64,000 nucleotides of DNA from Pseudomonas fragi (lineage in GTDB: Bacteria > Pseudomonadota > Gammaproteobacteria > Pseudomonadales > Pseudomonadaceae). Below are positions 1 through 7,731 of this stretch, in pieces. Positions within the stretch are counted from its first letter, which is position 1, and the number at the start of each line of letters is the position of its first letter. The DNA lies in contig NZ_NQKQ01000015.1 of NCBI RefSeq assembly GCF_002269505.1, positions 1 to 64,000 of the forward strand, given 5' to 3'. The translations under genes and the position numbers were made by a program. The notes under the pieces are model-generated. The model had not been told where the DNA came from. It made no database searches and was given only the letters and a program-made list of their open reading frames with translations.

Positions 1-66
1 AGGCGGGAATGCCCAGTTTCGTGATTAGCATGCTCAGAAAAATTAACTGACTGTTGCACTTGTTCC

Positions 67-1425
67 TTGAGACCGCCCACTGTTGCCGCGGCTAATCTGG
101 CCAATGCCTATAACATCAACAGTTTGATGGAAGCCTTTGGTGGCGAAAGTTTGCTGGTCGAGCAGAAAGTCGCCCGAACCCTGGGGAAATGGGTGGGGTG
201 GGATCAAGCCATGGGAATCGCCTGCAATGGTGGAAAAATAACCCTGATGTACGCGATTCGTTCGGCCCTCAGCCGACTTTTGCCAGATTCCCAATGCCAG
301 GGATTGACAGGTGAGACAGTCGTTTTCAGTAGCGAGGGCGGGCATTACTGCGTGGAGCACATCGCAAGCCAATTAGGCCTGGGCTCTGACAACTGCTGGC
401 GTGTACCGAGTAACAACGCTGGGCAAATGTGCCCAAAGGCTTTGCTCCTGCTAATGGAGCGGGCTCATGCTCAAGGAAAAAAAATAGCAGCCATTATTTG
501 TGCGGGTGGGACAACGATCAATTTCAACTGCGAAGACACGCGTGTCATCCATGAGGTCGTGGAGGGTTTCGTCAGCCGCGAAGCATTGAGCTATCGACCT
601 TACCTGCACCTGGACAGCGTGATTGGTTGGGTTTATTTCACCTTGCTGCAAGGCGGGCTGAAGCGTCTGCCAGCGACACAGTTGCCAGGCAATGCCGTTG
701 CGCAGCGTCTTGAGGCGATCTGTGAACGTTTTTCGGGGCTTGCTCACTTCGATTCATTCGGAGTCGATTTCCATAAAACCGGTTTATGCCCGTATAACAA
801 TAGTTACTTTGTTAGCCAAGATCGTCGTTTTATGGATGAACTGGGTGACGGAAAGTATCGGTTTAGTGAGAGGGATTTTGAGCCTGGACAACTGCGTGCC
901 TACCGTTATACGTTTGAAAATTCACGCGGTGCTTCTGGCATTCTTTCAAGTTGGGTTGCTTTGAAGAAGTTTGGCAAGCAAGGGTTGGGTGCTTACATAT
1001 TTAGACTTCAACAAGGTAGAGAGACGCTCGTCGCTGCTATTAAGCGGCAGGCATTGTTTACGCAGTTAAACGAGAAAACATTAGGGCATGAAGTTGTGTT
1101 TTTAATTCCGTTTGCCAGTGACCTGTCCAGCAGGTGTGTGACGAATGATGAATTGGCCAAGGCATTTATGCAGCATTGCTGGCAATTGACCAATACGGGG
1201 GTGCAGTTCCCGCTTTTCAGTATCGTGCCCAATTATCGAATTAATAATGATCCGGCAGACGTTACCACGGCCTTTTTGCTGACGCCCTGCCATACAGAAT
1301 TAACAAACGATGATTGGGATTGGGTGCTCAGGCAAATCGCCGAGCAAAAGGTCGTTTTTGAAACGCGGTATCGCCAGCGTCAAATCAGCCAAGTGAGCGA
1401 GCATTTCGAGCGCCCCATCAAATGA
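67..1425 (+). CDS. Group II PLP-dependent amino acid decarboxylase, 5'-incomplete and probably frameshifted
   Basis: Fold-type I PLP decarboxylase of the glutamate/tyrosine/diaminobutyrate decarboxylase group. Counting from the TTG at 67, the visible motifs are a PLP-stacking histidine (SEGGHY, H93), the GTT-like segment CAGGTT near 145-150, the pyridine-binding aspartate in LHLDS (D183) and the Schiff-base lysine in VDFHKTG (K237). The substrate cannot be named. The TTG has no ribosome binding site, and about 100 N-terminal residues normal for the family are missing, so it is not a credible start. Frame 3 is open from the window edge to the A5 run at 38-42; losing one A would join it to this frame. 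The gene therefore begins left of the window and is either frameshifted or carries a sequencing error. It overlaps the aminotransferase behind it by ATGA and has AT-rich stretches (24 G/C in 961-1020). Confidence 0.8.
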   Translation: MRPPTVAAANLANAYNINSLMEAFGGESLLVEQKVARTLGKWVGWDQAMGIACNGGKITLMYAIRSALSRLLPDSQCQGLTGETVVFSSEGGHYCVEHIASQLGLGSDNCWRVPSNNAGQMCPKALLLLMERAHAQGKKIAAIICAGGTTINFNCEDTRVIHEVVEGFVSREALSYRPYLHLDSVIGWVYFTLLQGGLKRLPATQLPGNAVAQRLEAICERFSGLAHFDSFGVDFHKTGLCPYNNSYFVSQDRRFMDELGDGKYRFSERDFEPGQLRAYRYTFENSRGASGILSSWVALKKFGKQGLGAYIFRLQQGRETLVAAIKRQALFTQLNEKTLGHEVVFLIPFASDLSSRCVTNDELAKAFMQHCWQLTNTGVQFPLFSIVPNYRINNDPADVTTAFLLTPCHTELTNDDWDWVLRQIAEQKVVFETRYRQRQISQVSEHFERPIK

Positions 1426-2669
1426 AGGGCGCAGCGAACCTTGATGTCACCGCGATTACTGAACAGTCGCCTACTGGCTTTGCCCTTCTCAAGCAGATGA
1501 TTGAGCTTTACTGCGAGCGCCAACAGACCTGCGAACGACCAATGCCCTGCCTTATAGATCTGTCGGTGGGAAATCCGGATGTTCATCCCCCAGCCTATTG
1601 GCTTAAGCGTTTGGCTCATTACATCAATGATGTAAGCCTGCACGGTTATGGGGAGCTTAGAGGCGACATAAACCTGGCCCTGCGTGAGCAGTTTGTGGCT
1701 TATCACCAGCGTCGCTTTTTGGGCTCTGCCGCTATTGAGCTCAGCGCGCACCATCACGTGGTGGATTTGCTGGGTAGTAAAGAAGGTATTTTTTTAGCGC
1801 TTTTGGCGTTTGTGAAGCCGGGCGAGACACTGCTCTTGCCCGACCCGTCTTACAGTGTTTACCAGGCGTGTGCCTTGCAGCGTGGGGTGCGAGTGGAGTA
1901 CTTCCCCTGTGATGAGTCTGGACAGCCTGACGTTCGACAGATCACGGCTGCGCAGTTGAGAAATGCACGTTTGCTGGTGCTTTGTTCGCCGAACAACCCC
2001 ACCGGGGTAGTGGTGACTGAACAAACTTTGCAACGCATCGTACGTTTTGCACGCCAGCATCATTTGAAAGTGGTGCTGGATAGGGCTTACGTCGAGTTGG
2101 GTTTTCGTCTGCCCAGCGGTAATTCCCACTATTTGCAGGGCTCTGCCTTACCGCTTGAAGGTGCAATGGAGTGCGTGATTGAACTCCACAGTTTGAGCAA
2201 ATCGTGTGGTCTTGCTGGCTGGCGCATTGGATTCGCGGTAGGGGCGGCCTCCATGATTGAGGCACTCAAGGGGCTGAAGGCCAATAGTGATTTTGGTATG
2301 TTTTTACCGTTTCAGCGTGTCGCCAGCGAAATGCTCGAACAACTGGAACCGGTCGCAAACCTTATCAGCGAGGACTATCGCCAGCGTATCGTCATGGTCG
2401 TCGACGCCTTAAATCTGATGGGGTGGAAAGTTGCACCACCTGAAGGCGGGTTTTTTTTATGGGCTAAATTGCCCGACTGCTGCACAGCGGATTATGACGT
2501 CACGTTTACTCAAAAGCTGCTGAACGACACGGGCATTTTAATGACGCCCGGCAGTTTGTTTGGTCTGGCGGGCAAAGGCTATGTTCGTATTGCATTGGTC
2601 CAGAGTCCGGCCAGGCTAGAACTTATGATTGAGCGTTTGCGTCGATGGTTTATAAGTAACGGTTTGTAA
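1422..2669 (+). CDS. Class I/II PLP-dependent aminotransferase
   Basis: Complete 415-residue aminotransferase of the aspartate/LL-diaminopimelate type. Motifs: the glycine-rich start of the large domain near G118, PNNPTG (N192), the PLP aspartate and tyrosine as DRAY (D220, Y223; most relatives have DEAY), the Schiff-base lysine in SLSKS (K260) and the conserved WRIGFAVG (R268). The ATG overlaps the stop of the decarboxylase by four bases, so the two are almost certainly translated together and should act on the same or consecutive metabolites. The substrate cannot be inferred from the sequence. Together they look like part of a small biosynthetic or degradative cassette continuing to the left of the window, next to the housekeeping bioA-rsmE pair. 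Confidence 0.85.
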   Translation: MKGAANLDVTAITEQSPTGFALLKQMIELYCERQQTCERPMPCLIDLSVGNPDVHPPAYWLKRLAHYINDVSLHGYGELRGDINLALREQFVAYHQRRFLGSAAIELSAHHHVVDLLGSKEGIFLALLAFVKPGETLLLPDPSYSVYQACALQRGVRVEYFPCDESGQPDVRQITAAQLRNARLLVLCSPNNPTGVVVTEQTLQRIVRFARQHHLKVVLDRAYVELGFRLPSGNSHYLQGSALPLEGAMECVIELHSLSKSCGLAGWRIGFAVGAASMIEALKGLKANSDFGMFLPFQRVASEMLEQLEPVANLISEDYRQRIVMVVDALNLMGWKVAPPEGGFFLWAKLPDCCTADYDVTFTQKLLNDTGILMTPGSLFGLAGKGYVRIALVQSPARLELMIERLRRWFISNGL

Positions 2670-2770
2670 ACTCCACTCGACATTTCCTGATCTCTTGGGT
2701 GCATCTCCAGGCGTAATGACTTGTTACGGTCCTGTGCATTGCATAGTCTTGCGCGATTATTTGCCCGCAC

Positions 2771-2787
2771 ACGCTGGCAACCAGCGT
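2771..2787 (+). other. Short hairpin abutting the bioA ribosome binding site
   Basis: ACGCTGG and CCAGCGT form a perfect 7-bp stem with a three-base loop, ending one base before the CAGGAG ribosome binding site of bioA. If formed in the mRNA it would stack against the Shine-Dalgarno sequence. No T-run follows, so it is not a terminator. The rest of 2670-2800 shows no clear promoter and no BirA-type operator. Confidence 0.4.
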
Positions 2788-2800
2788 CAGGAGAGTGGAA

Positions 2801-4207
2801 ATGGGCCTGAATAACCAGTGGATGCAGCGCGACCTCGCCGTGTTGTGGCATCCCTGCACCCAAATGAAAGATCACGAACAACTGCCCTTGATCCCGATCA
2901 GGCGCGGTGAAGGCGTGTGGCTGGAAGACTTTGAAGGCAAGCGTTACCTCGATGCCGTGAGTTCCTGGTGGGTCAACGTGTTTGGCCACTGCAACCCGCG
3001 TATCAACCAGCGCATCAAGGATCAGGTCGATCAGCTGGAGCACGTGATCCTTGCAGGTTTCAGCCATCAGCCGGTAATCGAGTTGTCCGAGCGGCTGGTC
3101 AAGATGACGCCCGCAGGCCTGACTCGTTGCTTCTATGCCGATAACGGTTCGTCGTGCATCGAAGTCGCGTTGAAGATGAGCTTTCACTACTGGCTCAACC
3201 GTGAACAGCCGAACAAAAAGCGCTTCGTGACCCTGACCAACAGTTACCACGGCGAAACCATGGCCGCGATGGCCGTGGGCGATGTGCCGCTGTTCACCGA
3301 GACCTACAAGGCGTTGCTGCTGGACACCATCAAGGTGCCGAGCCCCGACTGCTACCTGCGCCCTGAAGGCGTGAGCTGGGAAGCGCATTCGCGCACGATG
3401 TTTTTGGCGATGGAACAGACCCTTGCCGAAAATCACCAGACCGTCGCTGCGGTTATCGTCGAGCCGCTGATTCAGGGCGCTGGCGGCATGCGCATGTACC
3501 ACCCGATATACCTCACATTGTTGCGCGAGGCCTGTGACCGTTACGGCGTGCACTTGATCCTCGACGAGATCGCCGTGGGCTTCGGGCGTACCGGAACCAT
3601 GTTCGCCTGCGAGCAGGCGGGTATCACGCCCGACTTCCTGTGCCTGTCCAAGGCGTTGACCGGCGGTTACCTGCCGCTGGCGGCCTGCATGACCACGGAC
3701 GAGGTGTACAGCGCGTTCTACGACGATTACCCGACCTTGCGCGCCTTCCTGCATTCCCACAGCTACACGGGCAACCCGTTGGCCTGTGCGGCAGCATTGG
3801 CCACGCTGGATATTTTCGAAGAAGACAACGTTATCGAGAACAACAAGGCCTTGGCTCAACGCATGGCCAGTGCGACTGCCCACCTTGTTGATCATGCTCA
3901 TGTCTCGGAAGTACGTCATACGGGTATGGTGCTGGCTATTGAAATGGTTCAGGACAAGGCCAGCAAAACCGCTTACCCGTGGCAGGAACGCCGTGGCCTG
4001 AAAGTCTTCCAGCACGCTCTGGAGCGGGGCGCGTTGTTGCGTCCTCTGGGCAGCGTGGTGTATTTCTTGCCGCCTTACGTGATCACCCCCGAGCAGATCG
4101 ACTTTTTGGCTGAAGTGGCCAGTGAAGGGATCGATATTGCGACCCGCAGTGACATCAGCGTGGCCGTACCATCGAACTTTCATCCGGACTTCCGTGATCC
4201 GGGTTAA
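2801..4207 (+). CDS. bioA: Adenosylmethionine-8-amino-7-oxononanoate aminotransferase (BioA)
   Basis: Class III PLP aminotransferase that converts KAPA to DAPA with SAM as amino donor, the penultimate biotin step in the cytoplasm. The N-terminal WHPCTQMKDHE and SSWWVNVFGHCNP are typical of BioA, DEIAVGFGRTG carries the PLP-binding aspartate, and the Schiff-base lysine is in LSKALTGGYLP. It has 468 residues, slightly longer than E. coli BioA. An upstream GTG at 2795 is in frame, but CAGGAG at 2788-2793 is correctly spaced only for the ATG at 2801. It is separated from the rest of the biotin genes (bioBFHCD, 43.1-47.7 kb), as is usual in Pseudomonas, and is followed by a REP doublet and rsmE. 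Confidence 0.95.
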   Translation: MGLNNQWMQRDLAVLWHPCTQMKDHEQLPLIPIRRGEGVWLEDFEGKRYLDAVSSWWVNVFGHCNPRINQRIKDQVDQLEHVILAGFSHQPVIELSERLVKMTPAGLTRCFYADNGSSCIEVALKMSFHYWLNREQPNKKRFVTLTNSYHGETMAAMAVGDVPLFTETYKALLLDTIKVPSPDCYLRPEGVSWEAHSRTMFLAMEQTLAENHQTVAAVIVEPLIQGAGGMRMYHPIYLTLLREACDRYGVHLILDEIAVGFGRTGTMFACEQAGITPDFLCLSKALTGGYLPLAACMTTDEVYSAFYDDYPTLRAFLHSHSYTGNPLACAAALATLDIFEEDNVIENNKALAQRMASATAHLVDHAHVSEVRHTGMVLAIEMVQDKASKTAYPWQERRGLKVFQHALERGALLRPLGSVVYFLPPYVITPEQIDFLAEVASEGIDIATRSDISVAVPSNFHPDFRDPG

Positions 4208-4228
4208 GCCGGGTCGTACTGAATCTCC

Positions 4229-4315
4229 TGTGGGAGCGGGCTTGCTCGCGATGCAGGCTGCGCGGTGTGTTTGAATCACCGCGTAGATACAATCGCGAGC
4301 AAGCTCGCTCCCACA
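4229..4315. repeat. REP doublet (REPIN) between bioA and rsmE
   Basis: Two inverted copies of the Pseudomonas REP palindrome: TGTGGGAGCGGGCTTGCTCG at the left and its complement at the right, about 40 bp apart. An inner stem (GCGGTG / CACCGC) adds to the cruciform potential. Confidence 0.9.
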
Positions 4316-4343
4316 TTAGCACCCGAATTTTCAGAGAATATAA

Positions 4344-5063
4344 ATGAGATTGTCCCGCTTCTTTATCGATGCTCCCTTGAGCCTTGGTGAACATGAGTTG
4401 CCTGAAGCCCAGGCGCATTACATTGGCCGCGTACTGCGCATGGCCGAGGGCGATGCCTTGCAAGTGTTCGATGGCTCGGGCCAGGAGTTCCTGGGGCGTT
4501 TGCTGGAAGTCGGCAAAAAACGCGTGCGCGTGCTGCTCGAGGAAACCTTTGCCGGGCAAGTCGAGTCACCATTGGCCATACACCTCGGCCAGGGCCTGTC
4601 CCGTGGCGAGCGGATGGACTGGGCCATTCAGAAGGCCACCGAACTGGGCGTGACCGAGATCACCCCGATCATGAGTGAGCGCTGCGAAGTACGGCTCAAG
4701 GACGAACGTGCCGACAAGCGCCTGGCCCACTGGCGGCAAGTGGCGATCAGTGCCTGTGAGCAATGTGGCCGTTCGCGGGTGCCGGTGATTCATCCGCCGG
4801 TGTTGCTCAGTGACTGGATCAAAACCACAGAGGCCGACCTCAAGCTGGTGCTGCACCCGGTGTCCGAGCCCTTGGCCAGCCACGCAAAACCCGCGCGTCT
4901 GGCGTTCCTGATCGGCCCGGAGGGCGGCCTGACCGATAACGAAATCGATCAGGCCCAGGCCGCCGGCTACCAGCCTGCACGCCTTGGTCCACGGGTATTG
5001 CGCACTGAGACCGCACCGGTTGTGGCCCTGGCCGTGGCGCAGCAGTTGTGGGGCGATTTCTGA
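4344..5063 (+). CDS. rsmE: 16S rRNA (uracil1498-N3)-methyltransferase RsmE
   Basis: SPOUT-class methyltransferase that methylates N3 of U1498 of 16S rRNA in the 30S subunit. The 239-residue protein has the N-terminal PUA-like domain (MRLSRFF, then ALQVFDGSGQEF) and the C-terminal trefoil-knot SAM site: IGPEGGLTDNEI near 190 and LGPRVLRTETAP near 215. Length matches the family (about 243 in E. coli). ATG follows a purine-rich AGAGAATATAA. The bioA-rsmE neighbourhood is typical of Pseudomonas. Confidence 0.95.
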   Translation: MRLSRFFIDAPLSLGEHELPEAQAHYIGRVLRMAEGDALQVFDGSGQEFLGRLLEVGKKRVRVLLEETFAGQVESPLAIHLGQGLSRGERMDWAIQKATELGVTEITPIMSERCEVRLKDERADKRLAHWRQVAISACEQCGRSRVPVIHPPVLLSDWIKTTEADLKLVLHPVSEPLASHAKPARLAFLIGPEGGLTDNEIDQAQAAGYQPARLGPRVLRTETAPVVALAVAQQLWGDF

Positions 5064-5084
5064 TTCAGGCAAGCATTTGCCCGT

Positions 5085-5987
5085 TTATTCCACAGGAGCA
5101 CTGATCGGTGTGGCGATGATTTTCTTCAGCTCGGCGGTCATCGGGAATTCCAGGTTCAGGCCGTTGGGCGGGATCGGTTGCTCGAACCAGCGCTGGTAAA
5201 TGCTGGTGATTTCCCCGGACTGATACAGATCGGCCAGGGTCTTGTTGACCACTGCCAGGAACTGCGGATCGTCCTTGCGCACCATGCAGCTGTAGATCTC
5301 CCTCGATTGTTCGTCACCCACCACGACCCAGTTGTGTGGGTCGCGGGCTTTGGCGCGTTCGCCGTAGAGCAGCGCATCGTCCATATAAAACGCAACGGCG
5401 CGGCCGGTTTCGAGCATCTTGAAGGCTTCGCCATGATCTTTGGCGCTGATCACGTTCATGCCCATTTTGTGGTCGGCGCTGTAGCTTTTGATAAAGCGTT
5501 CGTTGGTGGTACCCGCCGTGGTCACCACGTTCTTGTCGCGTAAATCATCGAAGCCCTTGATGCCGCTGTCCTTGGCGGTCAGCAATTGGCCTTTGACGTA
5601 AATAAACCCATAGGAAAATGCCACCTGCTTTTGCCGTTCGGCAGTCACGCCGGTTGAGCCGCACTCCAGATCGACAGTGCCGTTCTGCACCAGCGGAATG
5701 CGGGTTTGCGAGGTCACCAGGTTGAATTTGACCTTCAGCGGCTTGCCGCCCACTTGCTGCTGGATGCGCTCTACGATCTTGTTGGCCAGCTCTACCGAAT
5801 AGCCCATTGGCTTGCCGCTGTTATCGCCGACATAGGAGAACGGTACCGACGCATCGCGATAACCCAGGGTAATACTTCCCGAGTCGGCGATTTTTTTCAG
5901 TGTGCCCTGCAACGGGGCTTCGTTGGCTTGTACGGCATGGCTGATCAACAGGCCCAGCGTGCAACTGATCAAGGCAAATTTTTTCAT
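5085..5987 (-). CDS. Periplasmic amino-acid ABC transporter substrate-binding protein, GltI/AatJ-like
   Basis: 300-residue periplasmic binding protein with a Sec signal peptide (MKKFALISCTLGLLISHAVQA, cleavage after AQA-type site near 21). Type 2 solute-binding fold: GYRDASVPFSY near 43, the ligand loop DLECGSTGVTAERQ near 108-121, and ENxxQRWF-like QRWFEQPIPP near the C-terminus, all resembling glutamate/aspartate binding proteins. No permease or ATPase genes are nearby, so it is an orphan that must share a transporter or serve as a sensor. It is the last gene of an operon with a RidA-family protein (22-base gap) and a DadA-like flavoprotein, which suggests it captures the amino acid oxidised by that enzyme. 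Confidence 0.85.
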   Translation of the reverse strand: MKKFALISCTLGLLISHAVQANEAPLQGTLKKIADSGSITLGYRDASVPFSYVGDNSGKPMGYSVELANKIVERIQQQVGGKPLKVKFNLVTSQTRIPLVQNGTVDLECGSTGVTAERQKQVAFSYGFIYVKGQLLTAKDSGIKGFDDLRDKNVVTTAGTTNERFIKSYSADHKMGMNVISAKDHGEAFKMLETGRAVAFYMDDALLYGERAKARDPHNWVVVGDEQSREIYSCMVRKDDPQFLAVVNKTLADLYQSGEITSIYQRWFEQPIPPNGLNLEFPMTAELKKIIATPISAPVE

Positions 5988-6009
5988 TGTTGTTTTCCCC
6001 TAAAACAGA

Positions 6010-6360
6010 TTAATGACGAACAGCAATCACGCTTATTTCCACCAGTACCTGAGGTCGCGCCAGTTCGGCTTGCAGGGTGGTGCGGGTGGGCGCCTTGCCT
6101 GCTGATAGCCAGGCTGACCACACGGCATTCATGGCCGCAAAGTCGCGCTGAATGTTTTGCAGGTAAATGGTGGCGTTAACGATGTGGTCTTTGTCGCTGC
6201 CGGTTTCGGCCAGCAAGGCGTCGATCTTGCTCAGCACTTCTTGCGTCTGCGCGGTAATGTCCTCGCTTTGTGTAGGCACCTGTCCGGACAGGAACACCAG
6301 CGCTTCAAACGTCGCGGCGGCGCTCAAACGGTCATTGCTGTTGATGCGTTGGATGGTCAT
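6010..6360 (-). CDS. RidA (YjgF/YER057c/UK114) family imine deaminase
   Basis: 116-residue protein with the compact chorismate-mutase-like fold of the RidA family. RidA enzymes hydrolyse reactive enamine/imine intermediates such as 2-aminoacrylate. The C-terminal region LARPQVLVEISVIAVR carries the conserved arginine and glutamate of active members, and FLSGQVPTQ the typical N-terminal strand. The ATG at 6360 was chosen because AAGGAAAG lies just upstream; longer readings lack one. It sits between a flavin amino-acid dehydrogenase gene (30-base gap) and a binding-protein gene, which fits removal of the imino acid released by the dehydrogenase. Confidence 0.9.
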   Translation of the reverse strand: MTIQRINSNDRLSAAATFEALVFLSGQVPTQSEDITAQTQEVLSKIDALLAETGSDKDHIVNATIYLQNIQRDFAAMNAVWSAWLSAGKAPTRTTLQAELARPQVLVEISVIAVRH

Positions 6361-6390
6361 AGGGCTTTCCTTCTGGACGGGATGACGCAC

Positions 6391-7623
6391 TCAGGCAGCC
6401 AGGCCTTGCATGTCAATGGAGGGTTTGCGTTGTGCAATCAGCTCGCTGAGCAAGCGCCCGCTGCCGCAGGCCAGGGTGAAGCCCAGCGCACCGTGGCCCA
6501 GGTTTAGCCACAGGTTGCGATAGCCGCTGGCACCCAGGATCGGCACGCCGCTGGGGGTTGCAGGGCGCATGCCAGCCCACTCGATGGCGTCGTTATAATT
6601 GCCCGCCTGCGGGAAGGTGCTACCGGCCAGTTGCCGCATTTGCGCAAGGCGTTTGGGGTCCGGCGCGGGATCGAAGCCGACGATGTCGACCATCGCGGCA
6701 ATGCGCAGTTGATCGCCGATACGCGCGTAGACGATCTTGCGGTCGTAGTCGGTGATGCTCACTTGTGGTGCCTTTTGCGGGTCGGTAAGAGCCAGCGTGA
6801 GGCTGTAACCCTTGAGCGGATACAGCGGCAGGCGCAACCCCGGCAGGCGCAGGGCAGGGCTGTTGTGCCCGGCAGCGAGCACCAGTTGGTCCACGGCCAG
6901 AACCTCATCGCCCATTTCCACTGCCTGTATCGCCCCGTTGGCGTGGCGAAGGCGGGTGACGGTCTTGCCCAGCATAAAAGTGCAACGGCCACTGGCCTGC
7001 AGGCGGGCGGCCATTTGCTGACAGAACGCATGGCAATCACCGACTTCTTCACTAGGGGTGTAGATGCCGCCGATAAACGCCGAGCCATGCAGGCCGGGTT
7101 CCAGGCTGACGCACTCGCTGGCAGTCAGCGCCTGTTGAAATGAGCTGTGGATAACTTTTTTCCGGGCCTTTTCAAAGTTGCCGCGCTCACGGAACGCTAC
7201 CAGCTTGCCATTGCGCTGCCAGGCGAAATCGCCCAGCTGATCGTCTTCGCGCCATTGTTGCAGCGTGGCCTGGCTGAGCAACGCCAGGCGCAGCAAATGC
7301 GCGCCGTTGCGCTGATTGACCGAGCCACGGCAGGCAGCAATAAACGAAGCGAGCCAGCGCCATTGGGCCGTGTCCAGGCGCGGGCGTAGCTTGAGGGGCG
7401 AGTCGCCGCGCAACATCCAGCCCATCGCTTGCCACGGCACGCCGGCATCGGCCAGCGGTGCTACATAGCGGTACGAGAGCTGGCCACCATTGGCAAAGCT
7501 GGTCTGGCTGCCTAGGGCAGGTCGGGCCTCGATAACCGTCACTTCAAAGCCGTCGCGCACCAGGGCATACGCTGTGGCCAGCCCGATTACGCCCCCGCCG
7601 ATGATGCAAACTCGCTGTGCCAT
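6391..7623 (-). CDS. FAD-dependent D-amino acid dehydrogenase-like oxidoreductase (DadA family)
   Basis: 410-residue DAO-fold flavoprotein. The dinucleotide-binding motif GGGVIGLATAY is at residues 8-18, followed by the ADP-ribose glutamate in VTVIEARPALG. The C-terminal WAGMRPATPSGVPILG and LNLGHGALGFTLACGSG are the FAD-clamping motifs of DadA-type enzymes. The expected reaction is oxidative deamination of a D- (or secondary) amino acid with electrons going to the respiratory chain. The start at 7623 follows AAGGACT. It is the first gene of a three-gene operon with ridA-like and binding-protein genes and is divergent from a LysR regulator. It is probably not the canonical dadA, because no alanine racemase gene is linked; the true substrate is unknown. 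Confidence 0.85.
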   Translation of the reverse strand: MAQRVCIIGGGVIGLATAYALVRDGFEVTVIEARPALGSQTSFANGGQLSYRYVAPLADAGVPWQAMGWMLRGDSPLKLRPRLDTAQWRWLASFIAACRGSVNQRNGAHLLRLALLSQATLQQWREDDQLGDFAWQRNGKLVAFRERGNFEKARKKVIHSSFQQALTASECVSLEPGLHGSAFIGGIYTPSEEVGDCHAFCQQMAARLQASGRCTFMLGKTVTRLRHANGAIQAVEMGDEVLAVDQLVLAAGHNSPALRLPGLRLPLYPLKGYSLTLALTDPQKAPQVSITDYDRKIVYARIGDQLRIAAMVDIVGFDPAPDPKRLAQMRQLAGSTFPQAGNYNDAIEWAGMRPATPSGVPILGASGYRNLWLNLGHGALGFTLACGSGRLLSELIAQRKPSIDMQGLAA

Positions 7624-7704
7624 AACAGTCCTTAACCCTTGTTGTTCGGGCTTCAGATTAGGGGCAGGTGACAGGCGGCGAACAATGAATAAAGATGGAT
7701 CTCC

Positions 7705-7721
7705 CATAAACAAAGGTTATG
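7705..7721. promoter_or_regulatory. Candidate LysR-type operator between dadA-like and lysR genes
   Basis: CATAA and TTATG arms separated by seven bases, containing a T-N11-A core as expected for LysR-type regulators. It lies in the 108-base divergent region, ten bases before the regulator ATG, a position typical for autoregulation. Confidence 0.45.
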
Positions 7722-7731
7722 GACTGCTGCC

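Noticed and set aside
67..69. TTG as true start of the decarboxylase
   Set aside because: No ribosome binding site, and homologous sequence and an open frame continue upstream.
2670..2800. BirA operator upstream of bioA
   Set aside because: No TTGTAAACC / GGTTTACAA arms with proper spacing; the nearest resemblance (TTGTTACGG) lacks a partner arm.
2579..4279. Long open frame on the minus strand opposite bioA
   Set aside because: It lies antisense to a clear BioA, has low-complexity His/Arg/Gln-rich composition and no motif. High-GC codon usage opens such frames.
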